A stretch of DNA of 64,000 nt from CADEER01 sp965216585 (GCA_965216585.1 CBDCGC010000003.1:3162001-3226000); one strand, 5' to 3'; shown: positions 43,521-52,960, numbered from the stretch's first letter. Notes: generated by a model not told the origin, from the sequence alone. Translations and numbers: made by a program.

Positions 43521-44861
43521 ATGGAATTTCGCTCGCTCGACCTCCCTGAGGAAGTCATGCGCGGTATCGAAGCGGTCGGCTTCGAGATCTGCACGCCTAT
43601 TCAGGAGAAGACACTGCCGCATGCCTTGGCAGGCAAGGACGTCGCCGGGCAAGCGCAGACGGGGACGGGCAAGACTGCGGCGTTTCTCATTTCGACGTTC
43701 TGCCGCTTGCTCGCCAACCCGGAGCGGCGCAATGACGGGCCACGAGCCCTGATGATTGCGCCGACGCGTGAGTTGGCGGTGCAGATCTACAATGACGCCG
43801 AAGCGCTCGGGCAGTTCACCGGCCTCACCTTTCGCGCCGTCTACGGCGGCGTCGACTACGCCAAGCAGCGCGATACGCTGCGCCAGGGTTGCGATATCTT
43901 GATCGGTACGCCCGGCCGTCTGATCGACTACTTCAAGCAACGCGTCTACAACCTCAAGAAAGTCGAGGTGCTCGTCATCGACGAGGCGGATCGCATGTTC
44001 GACATGGGGTTCATCGCCGATCTGCGCTACATGCTGCGGCGCTTGCCGCGCTACGATCAGCGCCAGTCGATGTTGTTCTCGGCAACGCTCAGCTTTGCCG
44101 TCATGGAGTTGGCGTACGAGCACATGAACGACCCGATCAAGGTCGAGGTCGCGCCCGAGCAGGTGACGGCGGAGAACGCCGAGCATTTACTCTATCACAT
44201 TTCGAAGGAGGAGAAGTTTCCGCTCATGCTGGGACTTCTCCGCCGCGATCCACCGGAGCGGGCGATGGCCTTTGCCAACACCAAACGCGAAGCCGAGTGG
44301 TTGGCTCTGCGTCTCGAGGCAAACGGTATCGAAGCGCAGGCGTTGACCGGCGATGTGAACCAACGGGTGCGGTTGCGCATTCTCAACAGTTTCAAAGAGG
44401 GGAAGCTGCCGCTGTTGGTCGCCACGGATGTCGCCTCGCGCGGCCTGCACATCGACGGTGTTTCGCACGTCTTCAACTACGACGTACCGCAAGACCCCGA
44501 GGACTATGTGCACCGCATCGGTCGAACGGCACGTGCCGGCGCGTCGGGAAAGGCGATCACCTTGGGTTGTGAGAGCTGGGCGGTCGGTCTCGAGGCGATT
44601 GAGAAACTGATCGGCTTTTCTCTGCCTGTCGAGCACGTCGAAGACGAGATGTTGGCCGACGCGGTCGAGCCCAAACGCCGCCCGCGGCCGAGGAGCAGCG
44701 GACCGCCGCGGCGCGGCGGCCGGTCAAACGGTGGTCGGCCGGGCGGTGGTAAAGGTCGCAAAGTGGGCTCATCCGCACCCGGCGGTAGCGAGGCAAAGCG
44801 CCGTCGCCGCAAGCCGCGCCGGCGCAGTGGCGGCGAAAAGGGTGCCGCGTCCACCGACTGA
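43521..44861 (+). CDS. DEAD-box RNA helicase, RhlB-like
   Basis: A 446-residue DEAD-box ATPase. Motifs: Q (GFEICTPIQ), I (AQTGTGKT), Ia (APTRELAVQ), Ib (GTPGR), II (DEAD), III (SATL), V (ATDVASRGLH) and VI (HRIGRTARAG). CTPIQEKTLPHALAGKDVAGQAQTGTGKT is closest to RhlB, the degradosome helicase. A basic Gly/Arg/Lys-rich C-terminal tail of about 65 residues probably binds RNA. ATG 43521 is preferred to an upstream TTG; the RBS is weak. The lnt gene begins four bases after its stop. Confidence 0.92.
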   Translation: MEFRSLDLPEEVMRGIEAVGFEICTPIQEKTLPHALAGKDVAGQAQTGTGKTAAFLISTFCRLLANPERRNDGPRALMIAPTRELAVQIYNDAEALGQFTGLTFRAVYGGVDYAKQRDTLRQGCDILIGTPGRLIDYFKQRVYNLKKVEVLVIDEADRMFDMGFIADLRYMLRRLPRYDQRQSMLFSATLSFAVMELAYEHMNDPIKVEVAPEQVTAENAEHLLYHISKEEKFPLMLGLLRRDPPERAMAFANTKREAEWLALRLEANGIEAQALTGDVNQRVRLRILNSFKEGKLPLLVATDVASRGLHIDGVSHVFNYDVPQDPEDYVHRIGRTARAGASGKAITLGCESWAVGLEAIEKLIGFSLPVEHVEDEMLADAVEPKRRPRPRSSGPPRRGGRSNGGRPGGGKGRKVGSSAPGGSEAKRRRRKPRRRSGGEKGAASTD

Positions 44862-44865
44862 ACGG

Positions 44866-46359
44866 GTGACGGCGCCACCTGTCCTGCTGTCGGTTGCGGC
44901 GGGGTTCCTCGTCGCCGCGCCTTGGCTGCGGTTCTCGCTCTACCCGCTGGCTTGGGTCGCCTTCGCACCGCTACTGCTCGCGCTGTGGTCCGGGTTGTCC
45001 GGGCGCGCGGCCTTCGCCTGCGGCATGGCGGCGGGGTTGGCGGCAAACGTTCCGGCGTTCTGGTGGCTGATCCACACGATCGATGTCTTCGGTGGCTTTC
45101 CGGTGCCGGTCGCAGTCTTCTTCTACCTGTGTTTGTCACTCTACTCGGCAGCGCAGCTCGGATGCTTCGCGCTCGTCCTGCGGCGACTCGGGCCGGGTCC
45201 GCTGGCGCTGGCGGCGCCGGTCGTGTGGGTGGCACTCGAGTACCTCTACCCGAATCTTTTTCCGTGGCGCATGGCGAACTCGCAACGCGAGTTGCCGCTG
45301 TTGATGCAAGTTGGCGACCTCACCGGTCCCTATGGTCTCAGCTTCGTCATCGTGTGGGTGAGCGCGGCGCTGGCAGCCACCATCCGCTGGCGCCGCTGGT
45401 GGTCGTTGGTGGCGGCGCTGGCGGCGCTCGCCTTCGTATGGAGCTACGGTTTGGCGCGTTGGCCGCAAGTCGAGGAGGCGCTGGCGACGGCGCCCACGTT
45501 GCGGGTGGGACTGGTGCAGGGAAACGTCGGCATCGTGGAAAAGAGCAACGCTGCCTACTTCGACATCAACGTCGAAAAGTACCGCGCGTTGTCCAAGCCT
45601 TTGCAGCGGGAGGTCGATGTTCTGATCTGGCCGGAGACCGTTGCGCACGAATGGATCCCTCAGCGAGCGCGGCGCCTGCAGCCGCCCGAGCATCCGTTTC
45701 CCGGGCTCGAGTCGCAGCTCATCTTCGGCGGCCTCGGCTATGAGTACGGCAACCGCGAAGAGCCCCGGCGCTACAACGCGGCGTTTGCCATCGATGGCGA
45801 TGGCCATGTGCTGGGGCGCTACAACAAGCAGATCCTTCTTCCGTTCGGCGAGTATCTGCCGCTGGCGTCGTGGTTTCCGGCGCTCGAGGCTTTGAGCCCC
45901 AACACTGGCGAGTTCACGCCCGGCGAAGGCGCCGCGACGCTCGACGTGCGCGGCGGCGCGAGGTTCGCGCCTCTGATCTGTTACGAAGACGTACCCGATC
46001 GCATTGCCCGCGAGATGACCCGCGCCGGCGCGAACGTTCTGTTCACGATCTTCAACGATGCGTGGTTCGGCGACTCGATGGCTCCCTACCAGCACGAGGC
46101 GATCGCCTTGTGGCGCGCCATCGAGAACCGCCGCTACCTGGTGCGCGTCGGCAACGCCGGCGCTACGGGTGTCGTCGATCCCTTTGGCAGGGTGACGGAT
46201 CGAACCGAGCTGTTCAGCGAAGAAGTCGTGCGAGCCGAGGTCTCGCTACTCGACGTGGAAACGTTCTACACGCGCCACGGCAACGTCTTTGCCGCGGCCG
46301 TCGTCGCCCTGGCCGCGCTTTGGCTGGCAGCGCTGCTGAGTCGTTCGCTCAGGCGCTGA
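44866..46359 (+). CDS. lnt: Apolipoprotein N-acyltransferase
   Basis: A 497-residue inner-membrane enzyme that adds the third acyl chain to lipoproteins. Several N-terminal membrane helices (residues 1-200) precede a periplasmic nitrilase domain with the Glu-Lys-Cys triad: IWPETV, YNKQILLPFGEYLP and APLICYED. A final helix VVALAALWLAALL follows. GTG 44866 lies four bases after the helicase stop, so coupled translation is likely. Its presence fits the many lipobox proteins in the window. The 3' end overlaps the convergent anti-sigma gene by 11 bp. Confidence 0.95.
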   Translation: MTAPPVLLSVAAGFLVAAPWLRFSLYPLAWVAFAPLLLALWSGLSGRAAFACGMAAGLAANVPAFWWLIHTIDVFGGFPVPVAVFFYLCLSLYSAAQLGCFALVLRRLGPGPLALAAPVVWVALEYLYPNLFPWRMANSQRELPLLMQVGDLTGPYGLSFVIVWVSAALAATIRWRRWWSLVAALAALAFVWSYGLARWPQVEEALATAPTLRVGLVQGNVGIVEKSNAAYFDINVEKYRALSKPLQREVDVLIWPETVAHEWIPQRARRLQPPEHPFPGLESQLIFGGLGYEYGNREEPRRYNAAFAIDGDGHVLGRYNKQILLPFGEYLPLASWFPALEALSPNTGEFTPGEGAATLDVRGGARFAPLICYEDVPDRIAREMTRAGANVLFTIFNDAWFGDSMAPYQHEAIALWRAIENRRYLVRVGNAGATGVVDPFGRVTDRTELFSEEVVRAEVSLLDVETFYTRHGNVFAAAVVALAALWLAALLSRSLRR

Positions 46360-47230
46360 CCAGGATACGCGGACCACTCGGAACGAGCGGCGCGTCTTTG
46401 TCTTCCAGGGTTACGTACATGAAGGCAATCGGCGCCGTGTACGAATCGACCGGAACGCGAAAGACGGCGGCGACGTCGCCCTGGGGCGATGGAACGAGAT
46501 CGGCGCAGTAGACGTCGTCGGCGCCGACGCGAGCCCACAAGCGGTAGACCTGACCGGCGGTGGTGGGCACACCGCCGGTGATCACGATGGCGCCCTTCTG
46601 GCCGTCCATGTCGAGCGTTACGCCACCGCTGGCTGCTGTCGCCCGGTCGTTTCCGGCGAGGGCAAAGCGGTGAACGACGTTGGGCTCTTGGATCAAACGG
46701 GCGAGCTCGCGCTCGACACCGAGCTCCCGGCGCAGCTCGCCGTTGCGCCAGCCGAAGAATACGGCGAGCAGCGACGCAGCCACGGCCGCCAGGGTCGACC
46801 AGGGGACGCGCCGGGTGTTCGCTCTGGCTGGCGAAGGCCTGGTCGCCGCCGCGGCGCTCAACACGCGCTGGCGCAGTCCGGGTGGCGGTGCGGTGGCGCT
46901 GGCAAAGGCGAGATCGTCTACTGCACTGGCCAGAGTGTGTGCCGTTTCCCCATCGGTGCCGTCAGGTGGAACCTGGCGGGGCGCGTCTCTGCTGAAGGCG
47001 TAGGCGAGCTCGGCGTCTCGACGCGCGGCGGCGTCTTGCAGAACCAAGGCGCGCAGCTCGGGTGGTGGCGTCGCGACGCTGGCGTAGGCCAGCAGGTCGA
47101 CGACGGTGCGGACGGCGGCGAGCTCGGCGCGCAGCTCGGCGTCATCGTCGAGGCGAGTCTCGATCTCGGTGCGCTCGGCCGTCGAGAGTTGGCCGAGGAC
47201 GTAATCGAGCAGGACTTCGTTGGCCGTCAT
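46349..47230 (-). CDS. Anti-sigma factor, RskA/anti-sigma-K type
   Basis: A 293-residue single-pass membrane protein. The N-terminal cytoplasmic segment (EVLLDYVLGQLSTAERTEIETRL) is an anti-sigma helix bundle without the zinc HxxxCxxC motif. A membrane helix near residue 155 (VPWSTLAAVAASLLAVFFGW) leads to an extracytoplasmic RskA C-terminal domain (GGVTLDMDGQKGAIVITGGVPTTAGQVYRLWARV). It sequesters the ECF sigma factor encoded just upstream, with which it overlaps by 4 bp (ATGA). Release probably needs regulated proteolysis. Confidence 0.9.
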   Translation of the reverse strand: MTANEVLLDYVLGQLSTAERTEIETRLDDDAELRAELAAVRTVVDLLAYASVATPPPELRALVLQDAAARRDAELAYAFSRDAPRQVPPDGTDGETAHTLASAVDDLAFASATAPPPGLRQRVLSAAAATRPSPARANTRRVPWSTLAAVAASLLAVFFGWRNGELRRELGVERELARLIQEPNVVHRFALAGNDRATAASGGVTLDMDGQKGAIVITGGVPTTAGQVYRLWARVGADDVYCADLVPSPQGDVAAVFRVPVDSYTAPIAFMYVTLEDKDAPLVPSGPRILVSA

Positions 47231-47811
47231 CCAGCTGCCCCGACGTCGGCCAGGCTGTTCTGCATGCGCAGCAGGCCGCGCCGCGCCCAACTCTTGACCG
47301 ATCCGAGCGGCGCGCCGAGACGCTCGGCAATTTCGCTCTGGCTCAAGTCACCGTAGTAGGCAAGCTCGATGACTTCACGCTCGCGCTGGGCAAGTCCGTC
47401 GAGCGCCTGACGCACTCGCTGGCGCCTCTGCAGCAGCGATACCTGTTGTTGGGGGGTCTCCGGTGCCGCTGCCGGCGGGTTGCTCTCGCTCCAGCCCTGC
47501 AGCAGGCGGAGGTGTCGCTTGCGTGTGCGCAGGCGGTCGATGGCGCGCGAGCGTGTCATGCTGGCCAGGTAGGCGGGCAGCGCGCCGCGCGATGGATCGT
47601 AGGCGTGCTTGGTGCTCAGTCCGACGAAGATTTCCTGGGTGATGTCCTGGGCCTCGTCGCCGTCTTGCAGGATGCGCATGGCCAGCCCGTAGACCAGACC
47701 GGCGTAGCGATCGTAGAGCTCGCCGAGAGGCTCGTGGTCGAAGTGCAGTGCCTCGAGCAGCTCGGCGTCCGAGCGCTGGTCCCGGCTCGTCTCGTCGCCG
47801 GTTTCACTCAT
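47227..47811 (-). CDS. ECF RNA polymerase sigma factor (SigK-like)
   Basis: A 194-residue group IV sigma factor. Region 2 is LGELYDRYAGLVYGLAMRIL with DEAQDITQEIFVGL; region 4 is LAQREREVIELAYYGDLSQSEIAERLGAPLGSVKSWARRGL. The pairing with an RskA-type anti-sigma puts it near the SigK/ECF19 type. Start ATG 47811 overlaps the end of the DUF4394 gene by 8 bp, and its stop overlaps the anti-sigma start, so the three genes form one tightly coupled operon. Confidence 0.93.
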   Translation of the reverse strand: MSETGDETSRDQRSDAELLEALHFDHEPLGELYDRYAGLVYGLAMRILQDGDEAQDITQEIFVGLSTKHAYDPSRGALPAYLASMTRSRAIDRLRTRKRHLRLLQGWSESNPPAAAPETPQQQVSLLQRRQRVRQALDGLAQREREVIELAYYGDLSQSEIAERLGAPLGSVKSWARRGLLRMQNSLADVGAAG

Positions 47812-48619
47812 GTTTGCTCCGCCGGTGGGGCCAGATCGACAGACCGGTGATTGCGTCGCCGCCGCCGCCGATCGGGCCCTTCTCCGCGGCAGCTCCGGTG
47901 GCGAGATCGACTTCGTAGAGCCTTCCTCCATGCGCGAGGAAGGCCACCTCTTCACCGCTCGCTGTGGTCGAGATCTCGAAACCGAGCTCGCCGCTGAGCT
48001 CCACTCCGAGGCGGCCGACCGTCGTCATCTGGCCGCTGTTGGGCGGATCTTGGATGACCAGCGTGGCGAAGCGGGTGTCGATGTTGAACATCACCGTCGA
48101 GCTGGTTTTCGCGACGTTGCGCGTATAGGCGACACCGGCGATCGCCGGCGCTCTGCCGGCGTGAACGTCGCCGGCTTGGTAGGCGACGCCGCGGTCGCGG
48201 GCGCTGGCGCCGAGGCGAACATGGACGCGCAGGTTGTCGCCGTTGGCACCGACCAGGCGGAGGCGGTCCGCCTGCGGTGTGAAATCAAACCCGCACGGGT
48301 GGCAGGGCGGTAGTGGCAGGGTCATCGAGGCAACGAAGTGCGCCGCCCCATTGCCGTCGATCTCGTAGATCTCACCATTCCGATTGAGCGCATACAGTCC
48401 CGCGTCTGCGGGGCGGTAGTCGAAGCCGATCGGTGTTCCATCGAAGCCGGTCAAGCGAAGGCGCCGCGCGGCCGCGGGTCGTGCCGCATCGAAGATCAGC
48501 AACTCTTTGTTCTCGGTCAGGGCGGCGAGATCCACAGCTGCACATGGCGTGCTGGAGATGATCGCACACAACACTGCTGCAGCGACGTCGCGGGCGCGAG
48601 AACGAGGTTGGAAATCCAT
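47804..48619 (-). CDS. DUF4394 exported protein, first gene of sigma/anti-sigma operon
   Basis: A 271-residue secreted protein. A signal peptide (AAAVLCAIISSTPCAA) precedes a DUF4394-type beta-rich domain: LAALTENKELLIFDAA, LRLTGFDGTPIGFDYRPADAGLYALNRNGEIYEID, FDFTPQADRLRLVGANGDNLRV, VAYTRN and a closing LYEVDLATGAA. Such domains look like propeller or quinoprotein-type folds of unknown function. Being coupled to an ECF sigma and anti-sigma pair it may be a target or sensor of that system; this is inference from position. ATG 48619 gives a good signal peptide. Confidence 0.8.
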   Translation of the reverse strand: MDFQPRSRARDVAAAVLCAIISSTPCAAVDLAALTENKELLIFDAARPAAARRLRLTGFDGTPIGFDYRPADAGLYALNRNGEIYEIDGNGAAHFVASMTLPLPPCHPCGFDFTPQADRLRLVGANGDNLRVHVRLGASARDRGVAYQAGDVHAGRAPAIAGVAYTRNVAKTSSTVMFNIDTRFATLVIQDPPNSGQMTTVGRLGVELSGELGFEISTTASGEEVAFLAHGGRLYEVDLATGAAAEKGPIGGGGDAITGLSIWPHRRSKHE

Positions 48620-48803
48620 GGCTCTTTTCTGCGTATCGCCTTCGACCCTACCAGCAATGGGACTCCGTACGCACGAGATACGCCGGCAGCGGCGTTTCGG
48701 ATGCAAGAAAAAAAACATCGCAGATTTGCGCATCCGCCGGGACCTGCCGGTGCGTAGGTGGAGAAAAACAGCGGGGCGAACACCCCGGAAAAGGAGAAGA
48801 AGG

Positions 48804-49670
48804 ATGAAGAGAGAGATTCAAACGGCAGGAGCAATCATCTCGGCAATCGCGCTGGTGGGTTCCATCGGCTGCAGCTCGGATTCGGCTGCGGCGCGCGAGG
48901 CGGCGGTCGTCGGCAACGACCGCAACTCGGTGGCCAACGCCTTCGTGCAGCCGGTTGGCCAGGCGGAGTCGGGCAACGACCGCGATCAGACGTTGCAATT
49001 CGGCGACGTGTTGCGCGGCAGCGGCGGTGAGGACACTCTCATCGGCTCGCTCGGAATCGACGTTCTCTTTGGCGAGGCTGGGGATGACATCCTCGTCGGT
49101 GGTACCGAGCACTTCAATCCGAATAATCGCGACCGTGCCTTCGGTGGTGGTGGTGACGACGTCTTCATCTGGGCGCCCGGTGACGGCTCGGATTTCTTCG
49201 ACGGTGGGCCGGGTACGGATGCCGTCGTCTTCGGTCTTCTCGGCGAGTCTCAGCCCGACGGCAACGTCGAGTTCAAGGTCAGCAACGACCAGGTCGCCGG
49301 CGAGGTCTTCATCGATCCAGTGACCGAGACTCCGGTCGTCGACGTCACCAACTCACCCGGTTTTTGTCCGATCATCGATGCGAGCACGAGTGAGGATGCC
49401 GCGGCGGAGCTCGACTCAATCGGCTTGTCGCATCTCGTACAGTTCGTCATTCGCGGAATTCGCGACGCCTTCGAGGCGGGCGAGCGCGAGGACGACAGCG
49501 GTTTGCGCGTCACCCTGCACCTGACCGACGTCGAAGTGCTCGTCTGTGCCGATCGCGATGGCGGCGACATCCTGATCTTCGATCTCACGACGGCACCGGC
49601 CACTGAGATTTCGATCGATGCCGTCGAGAGCGCGGCGCTGCGCGCACAATTGGAGCGCATCGTGTTCTGA
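48804..49670 (+). CDS. RTX-like calcium-binding lipoprotein
   Basis: A 288-residue lipoprotein (MKREIQTAGAIISAIALVGSIGC, lipobox GSIGC). The central part has RTX-type nonapeptides (GSGGEDTLIGSLGIDVLFGEAGDDILVGG region, GGGGDDVFIWAPGDGSD and GGPGTDAVVFG), which form Ca2+-binding parallel beta rolls. The C-terminal 150 residues are unrecognised. AAAAGGAGAAGAAGG gives a strong RBS for ATG 48804. Divergent from the DUF4394-sigma operon, with about 185 bp shared upstream region, so it is a candidate target of that sigma factor. A clear terminator follows. Confidence 0.8.
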   Translation: MKREIQTAGAIISAIALVGSIGCSSDSAAAREAAVVGNDRNSVANAFVQPVGQAESGNDRDQTLQFGDVLRGSGGEDTLIGSLGIDVLFGEAGDDILVGGTEHFNPNNRDRAFGGGGDDVFIWAPGDGSDFFDGGPGTDAVVFGLLGESQPDGNVEFKVSNDQVAGEVFIDPVTETPVVDVTNSPGFCPIIDASTSEDAAAELDSIGLSHLVQFVIRGIRDAFEAGEREDDSGLRVTLHLTDVEVLVCADRDGGDILIFDLTTAPATEISIDAVESAALRAQLERIVF

Positions 49671-49693
49671 TCTGATTCGACCCAGAGAAAGCG

Positions 49694-49724
49694 AAAGTGG
49701 CGGGGCGATTGCTCCGCCACTTTT
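49694..49724 (+). terminator. Intrinsic terminator of RTX-like lipoprotein gene
   Basis: AAAGTGGCGG (from 49694) pairs with CCGCCACTTT around GGCGATTGCT, giving a stem of at least ten pairs followed by T. It lies 23 bases after the stop codon. Confidence 0.85.
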
Positions 49725-49754
49725 CGTTTCGGACGTGTGTGATACGCGTGAGCC

Positions 49755-51194
49755 ATGCGCTCCGTAGGGTTGCTGGCGGCGTTCGCGCTCTCCTTGCTGC
49801 AACAGTTTCCGTTGCGCGCACAAGTCGAAATCGGCGAGCACCTCACCCTGCGCGCCGATGATCGCATGCGCGTCGAGGTCACGGATTGGTTTTCTCCCGA
49901 ACCCGGCCGCAACCCGGGTCGCTACGAGTTGGTCGCGAACCGACTGCGTCTGACCGCGACACTGACCTTCCCCAGAGTCCACTTCGTCGCCCAGGTGCAG
50001 GACTCGCGCATTGGCAACCTGTCGAACCGATCGATCGTAGCGCCGCTCGGGCCACTCGGACCGGGCGCTGTCTACCTCGCTCACACCCGCGACCGCTGGC
50101 AGGGTGAAACGGTTGTTCACCAGGCATTTGCGGTGCTGCGCTCCAAACGAAGCTCGCTCACCGTCGGCCGCTTCGAGCACTCCGACGGCGCCGAGACGAC
50201 GCCGGGCAATCGAACTCTGGCGACGTTGAAGAGGGTGAGAATCGCCGAACGCCTGATCGGACCGTTCAACTTCACCCACGTCGGCCGCAGCTTCGACGGG
50301 GCGAGGTTTTCGTTTCCCTTGCGCGGCTGGACCTGGACGCTCTTCGGTGCCAGACCGACCCATGGTGGTTTCGAGGTCAGTGCCAACCGTTCACTCGACC
50401 GAGTGACCCTGGCCTCAGGCAGTGTCACTTACAGCGGCACGGCAGCGCAGATTCCCCTCGACGTGCGTGCGTTCTACCTCTACTTCGACGATCGTCGCCG
50501 CGACCCGGTAAAGGTCGACAACCGGGCTGCAGCGGTGCGTGGCGCCGACGAAGACGCGATCGCCGTCCATACCGTCGGCGGACACGCCCTTGCCGAGATC
50601 GAAGCTGGTCCCGGGACGGTCGATGGCCTGCTTTGGGTGGCGTTGCAAACGGGAGACTGGGGCCGGCTCGACCACCGCGGTTGGGCTTTTGCGATCGAGG
50701 GGGGGTATCAGTTGGCTCGAGTTGCCGGTCAGCCTTGGCTGCGCTTGGGGTACAACGCATCGTCTGGCGACGGCGACCCGGCCGACGATCGCCACGAGAC
50801 CTTTCTGACGCCGCTGCCAACGGCGCGCCGCTATGCGCGTTTTCCGTTTTTCAACGCGATGAACCTGCGCGACACCTTCGCCATGCTGGTAGTGCGTCCC
50901 TTCGCTGGCGCGACACTGCGTGCCGACTATCATTGGCTGCAGCTCTCGCAGCGCCAGGATCTCTGGTACAACGGCGGCGGTGCCACCAACGAGCAGATTT
51001 TCGGCATCGTCGGACTACCCGGCGGTGACACCGACCTCGGCCACCTCGTCGATTTATCGCTCGACTACCGCTGGTCGAAGCACCTCGGCGTGAGCGGATA
51101 CGTCGGCCGCGCCTTCGGTGGCAGTGTCGTCCGCAACAGCTTCACCGACCACGGCGCGACCTATGGCTACGTCGAGATCCGCTTGTCGATATGA
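49755..51194 (+). CDS. Alginate-export family outer-membrane porin
   Basis: A 479-residue exported barrel. Signal peptide MRSVGLLAAFALSLLQQFPLRAQ, then the alginate_exp pattern: DRMRVEVTDWFSP, RYELVANRLRLTATLTF, VDFVAQ-type HFVAQVQDSRIGNL, HQAFAVLRSKRSSLTVGRFEHSDG and RSFDGARFSFPLRGWTWTLFG. The last strand is ATYGYVEIRLSI, ending in an aliphatic residue. The family forms anion-selective or polysaccharide-export pores; no alginate genes are nearby, so substrate is open. Confidence 0.85.
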   Translation: MRSVGLLAAFALSLLQQFPLRAQVEIGEHLTLRADDRMRVEVTDWFSPEPGRNPGRYELVANRLRLTATLTFPRVHFVAQVQDSRIGNLSNRSIVAPLGPLGPGAVYLAHTRDRWQGETVVHQAFAVLRSKRSSLTVGRFEHSDGAETTPGNRTLATLKRVRIAERLIGPFNFTHVGRSFDGARFSFPLRGWTWTLFGARPTHGGFEVSANRSLDRVTLASGSVTYSGTAAQIPLDVRAFYLYFDDRRRDPVKVDNRAAAVRGADEDAIAVHTVGGHALAEIEAGPGTVDGLLWVALQTGDWGRLDHRGWAFAIEGGYQLARVAGQPWLRLGYNASSGDGDPADDRHETFLTPLPTARRYARFPFFNAMNLRDTFAMLVVRPFAGATLRADYHWLQLSQRQDLWYNGGGATNEQIFGIVGLPGGDTDLGHLVDLSLDYRWSKHLGVSGYVGRAFGGSVVRNSFTDHGATYGYVEIRLSI

Positions 51195-51326
51195 CGACTC
51201 CGACCCACGAGGCGTCGAGGTGCGCCTGTCGATGTGACAGGGCCTGATGACTGAGGATTTCACCCAGAGGGAAAAATCTCCACTGTGAATTTTGACTACA
51301 GGTGAGAATTGCCGTACCCTTCTCGA

Positions 51327-52445
51327 ATGGCCGAGCGGCGGCGCTACCTCGAGCCTCAGATTCGACAGGATCTTGCCCGCAAGATGGTTTTCGTTGCCGG
51401 GCCTCGGCAGGTCGGCAAAACAACGGTTGCAAAGCGTCTCCTCGGTAGAGACGGGGCCTATCTCAATTGGGATATTGCCGAACACCGAGAGAAAATCCTC
51501 GCGGGTGAGCTTCCCACTGCGTCATTGTGGGCGTTCGACGAGATTCATCGATATCGAAAGTGGAGGCAGTTCCTGAAGGGCGCTTTCGACGGTCGACGGA
51601 AGGATCAACAGATTCTCGTTACCGGTAGCGCTCGGCTCGACTTCTACCGATATGGCGGTGATTCACTGCAGGGCCGCTATCACCTGTTGCGTCTGCACCC
51701 CTTTACCGTTGCCGAGCTCGGAGTTTCGTCCCCTGCCGATTTCCATCAGCTACTCGCGCTGGGGGGATTTCCCGAGCCGTTTCTAGTGGGGTCGGAACGA
51801 GAAGCGCGACGGTGGTCGCGCGAATACCGCAACCGTTTGGTCAGAGAAGAGATCTCCACGCTCGAACGTGTCCAAGATCTGGGAAGCGTCGAGCTGCTAC
51901 TCATGCGCCTGCCGAAGCTCGTCGGTTCAACACTGTCGGTCAACGCCTTGCGCGAAGATCTACAGGTCAGCCACAAGACTCTCTCCAAGTGGCTCGCCGT
52001 GCTCGAACGCCTGTACGCGTTGTTTCTGCTCGCGCCTTTTGGCTCGCCGCAAATTAGAGCGATCAGGAAGGCGCGAAAGCACTATCATCTCGATTGGAGC
52101 CTCGTTCTCGATCAACCGCAGCGCTTCGAGAATCTCGTTGCCGCACACTTGCTCAAGTGGACGCACTGGCAGCAGGATAGCGAAGGTCGCGAGGCTGAGC
52201 TTCGCTACTTTCGCGACAACGATGGGCGTGAAGTGGACTTCGTCGTGACTGAGAACGGTGAACCAACGCTCTTGGTCGAATGCAAGTGGGGCGACTCTGG
52301 GGTTTCTCCGAGCTTGCGCTATCTCAGTGGAAAGTTCCCCGGTGCCGCCGCCTGGCAAATCAGCGCCGTGGGCGTCAAGGACTTCGTCTCCAAAGATGGT
52401 ATCCGTGTCGCCCCGGCGATCGAGCTGCTCGGCGAGCTCGTGTGA
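51327..52445 (+). CDS. AAA_14/DUF4143 ATPase (first copy)
   Basis: A 372-residue P-loop protein of the AAA_14-DUF4143 type. Walker A is AGPRQVGKTTVAKRL (residues about 24-38) and Walker B LWAFDEIHRYRKW; sensor region ILVTGSARLDFYRYGGDSLQGRYHLLRLHPFT. The DUF4143 part contains a winged-helix (LREDLQVSHKTLSKWLAVLERLYALF) and a final nuclease-like DNDGREVDFVVTENGEPTLLVECKW (D-ExK core). The role of these widespread, horizontally mobile ATPases is unknown. ATG 51327 is the likely start. Confidence 0.9.
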   Translation: MAERRRYLEPQIRQDLARKMVFVAGPRQVGKTTVAKRLLGRDGAYLNWDIAEHREKILAGELPTASLWAFDEIHRYRKWRQFLKGAFDGRRKDQQILVTGSARLDFYRYGGDSLQGRYHLLRLHPFTVAELGVSSPADFHQLLALGGFPEPFLVGSEREARRWSREYRNRLVREEISTLERVQDLGSVELLLMRLPKLVGSTLSVNALREDLQVSHKTLSKWLAVLERLYALFLLAPFGSPQIRAIRKARKHYHLDWSLVLDQPQRFENLVAAHLLKWTHWQQDSEGREAELRYFRDNDGREVDFVVTENGEPTLLVECKWGDSGVSPSLRYLSGKFPGAAAWQISAVGVKDFVSKDGIRVAPAIELLGELV

Positions 52446-52531
52446 GCTGAGACATCCGCCCACGGAGCAACCTCGCTCTCGTGAATATCGCCAGCCTGCA
52501 TGCGTCGGAACACGCAGAGTAGGAGACGGGA

Positions 52532-52960
52532 ATGAACAGCAGCAGGGCGAACGAATCCGGATTTACACTGATCGAGATCATGGTGGTGGTGTTCATACTC
52601 GGACTTCTGGTGGTCCGGGTCGTCCCCAATGTCATGTCCTATTTCGGGAGCGGTCAGTACGAGCGAGCGAAGAGCGACGTCGCCGCCTACGTCGAGGCGG
52701 TGCACTTGTTCCGGCTGGACAACGGCCGGCTGCCGACGGCGAGCGAGGGGTTGTCGGTGTTGGTTCCGCCGCCGCCCGCGAATCTGCCGCGCTTTCGCGA
52801 CGGCGGCTATCTCGGCAAGTCGTTCGTCAAACGCGACCCCTGGGACAACCCCTACGAATACCGCCGAGACGGGAGCACCTTTGCCGTCGTCAGCTTCGGC
52901 GCCGATGGCCGCCCCGGAGGCCGCGGCAACGACGCCGACATCGACAGTCGTTTCCTCTGA
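52532..52960 (+). CDS. gspG: Type II secretion major pseudopilin-like protein (orphan GspG)
   Basis: A 142-residue pseudopilin. Prepilin peptidase site ESG-FTLIEIMVVVFILGLL with cleavage after Gly10. The GspG-type C-terminus has TASEGLSVLVPPPP, GYLGKSFVKRDPWDNPYEYRRDG and FGADGRPGGRGNDADI (Ca2+-binding-like loop). It normally forms the T2SS pseudopilus with GspH-K. No other T2SS genes are adjacent, so it is an orphan whose machinery, if any, is elsewhere. Confidence 0.92.
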   Translation: MNSSRANESGFTLIEIMVVVFILGLLVVRVVPNVMSYFGSGQYERAKSDVAAYVEAVHLFRLDNGRLPTASEGLSVLVPPPPANLPRFRDGGYLGKSFVKRDPWDNPYEYRRDGSTFAVVSFGADGRPGGRGNDADIDSRFL

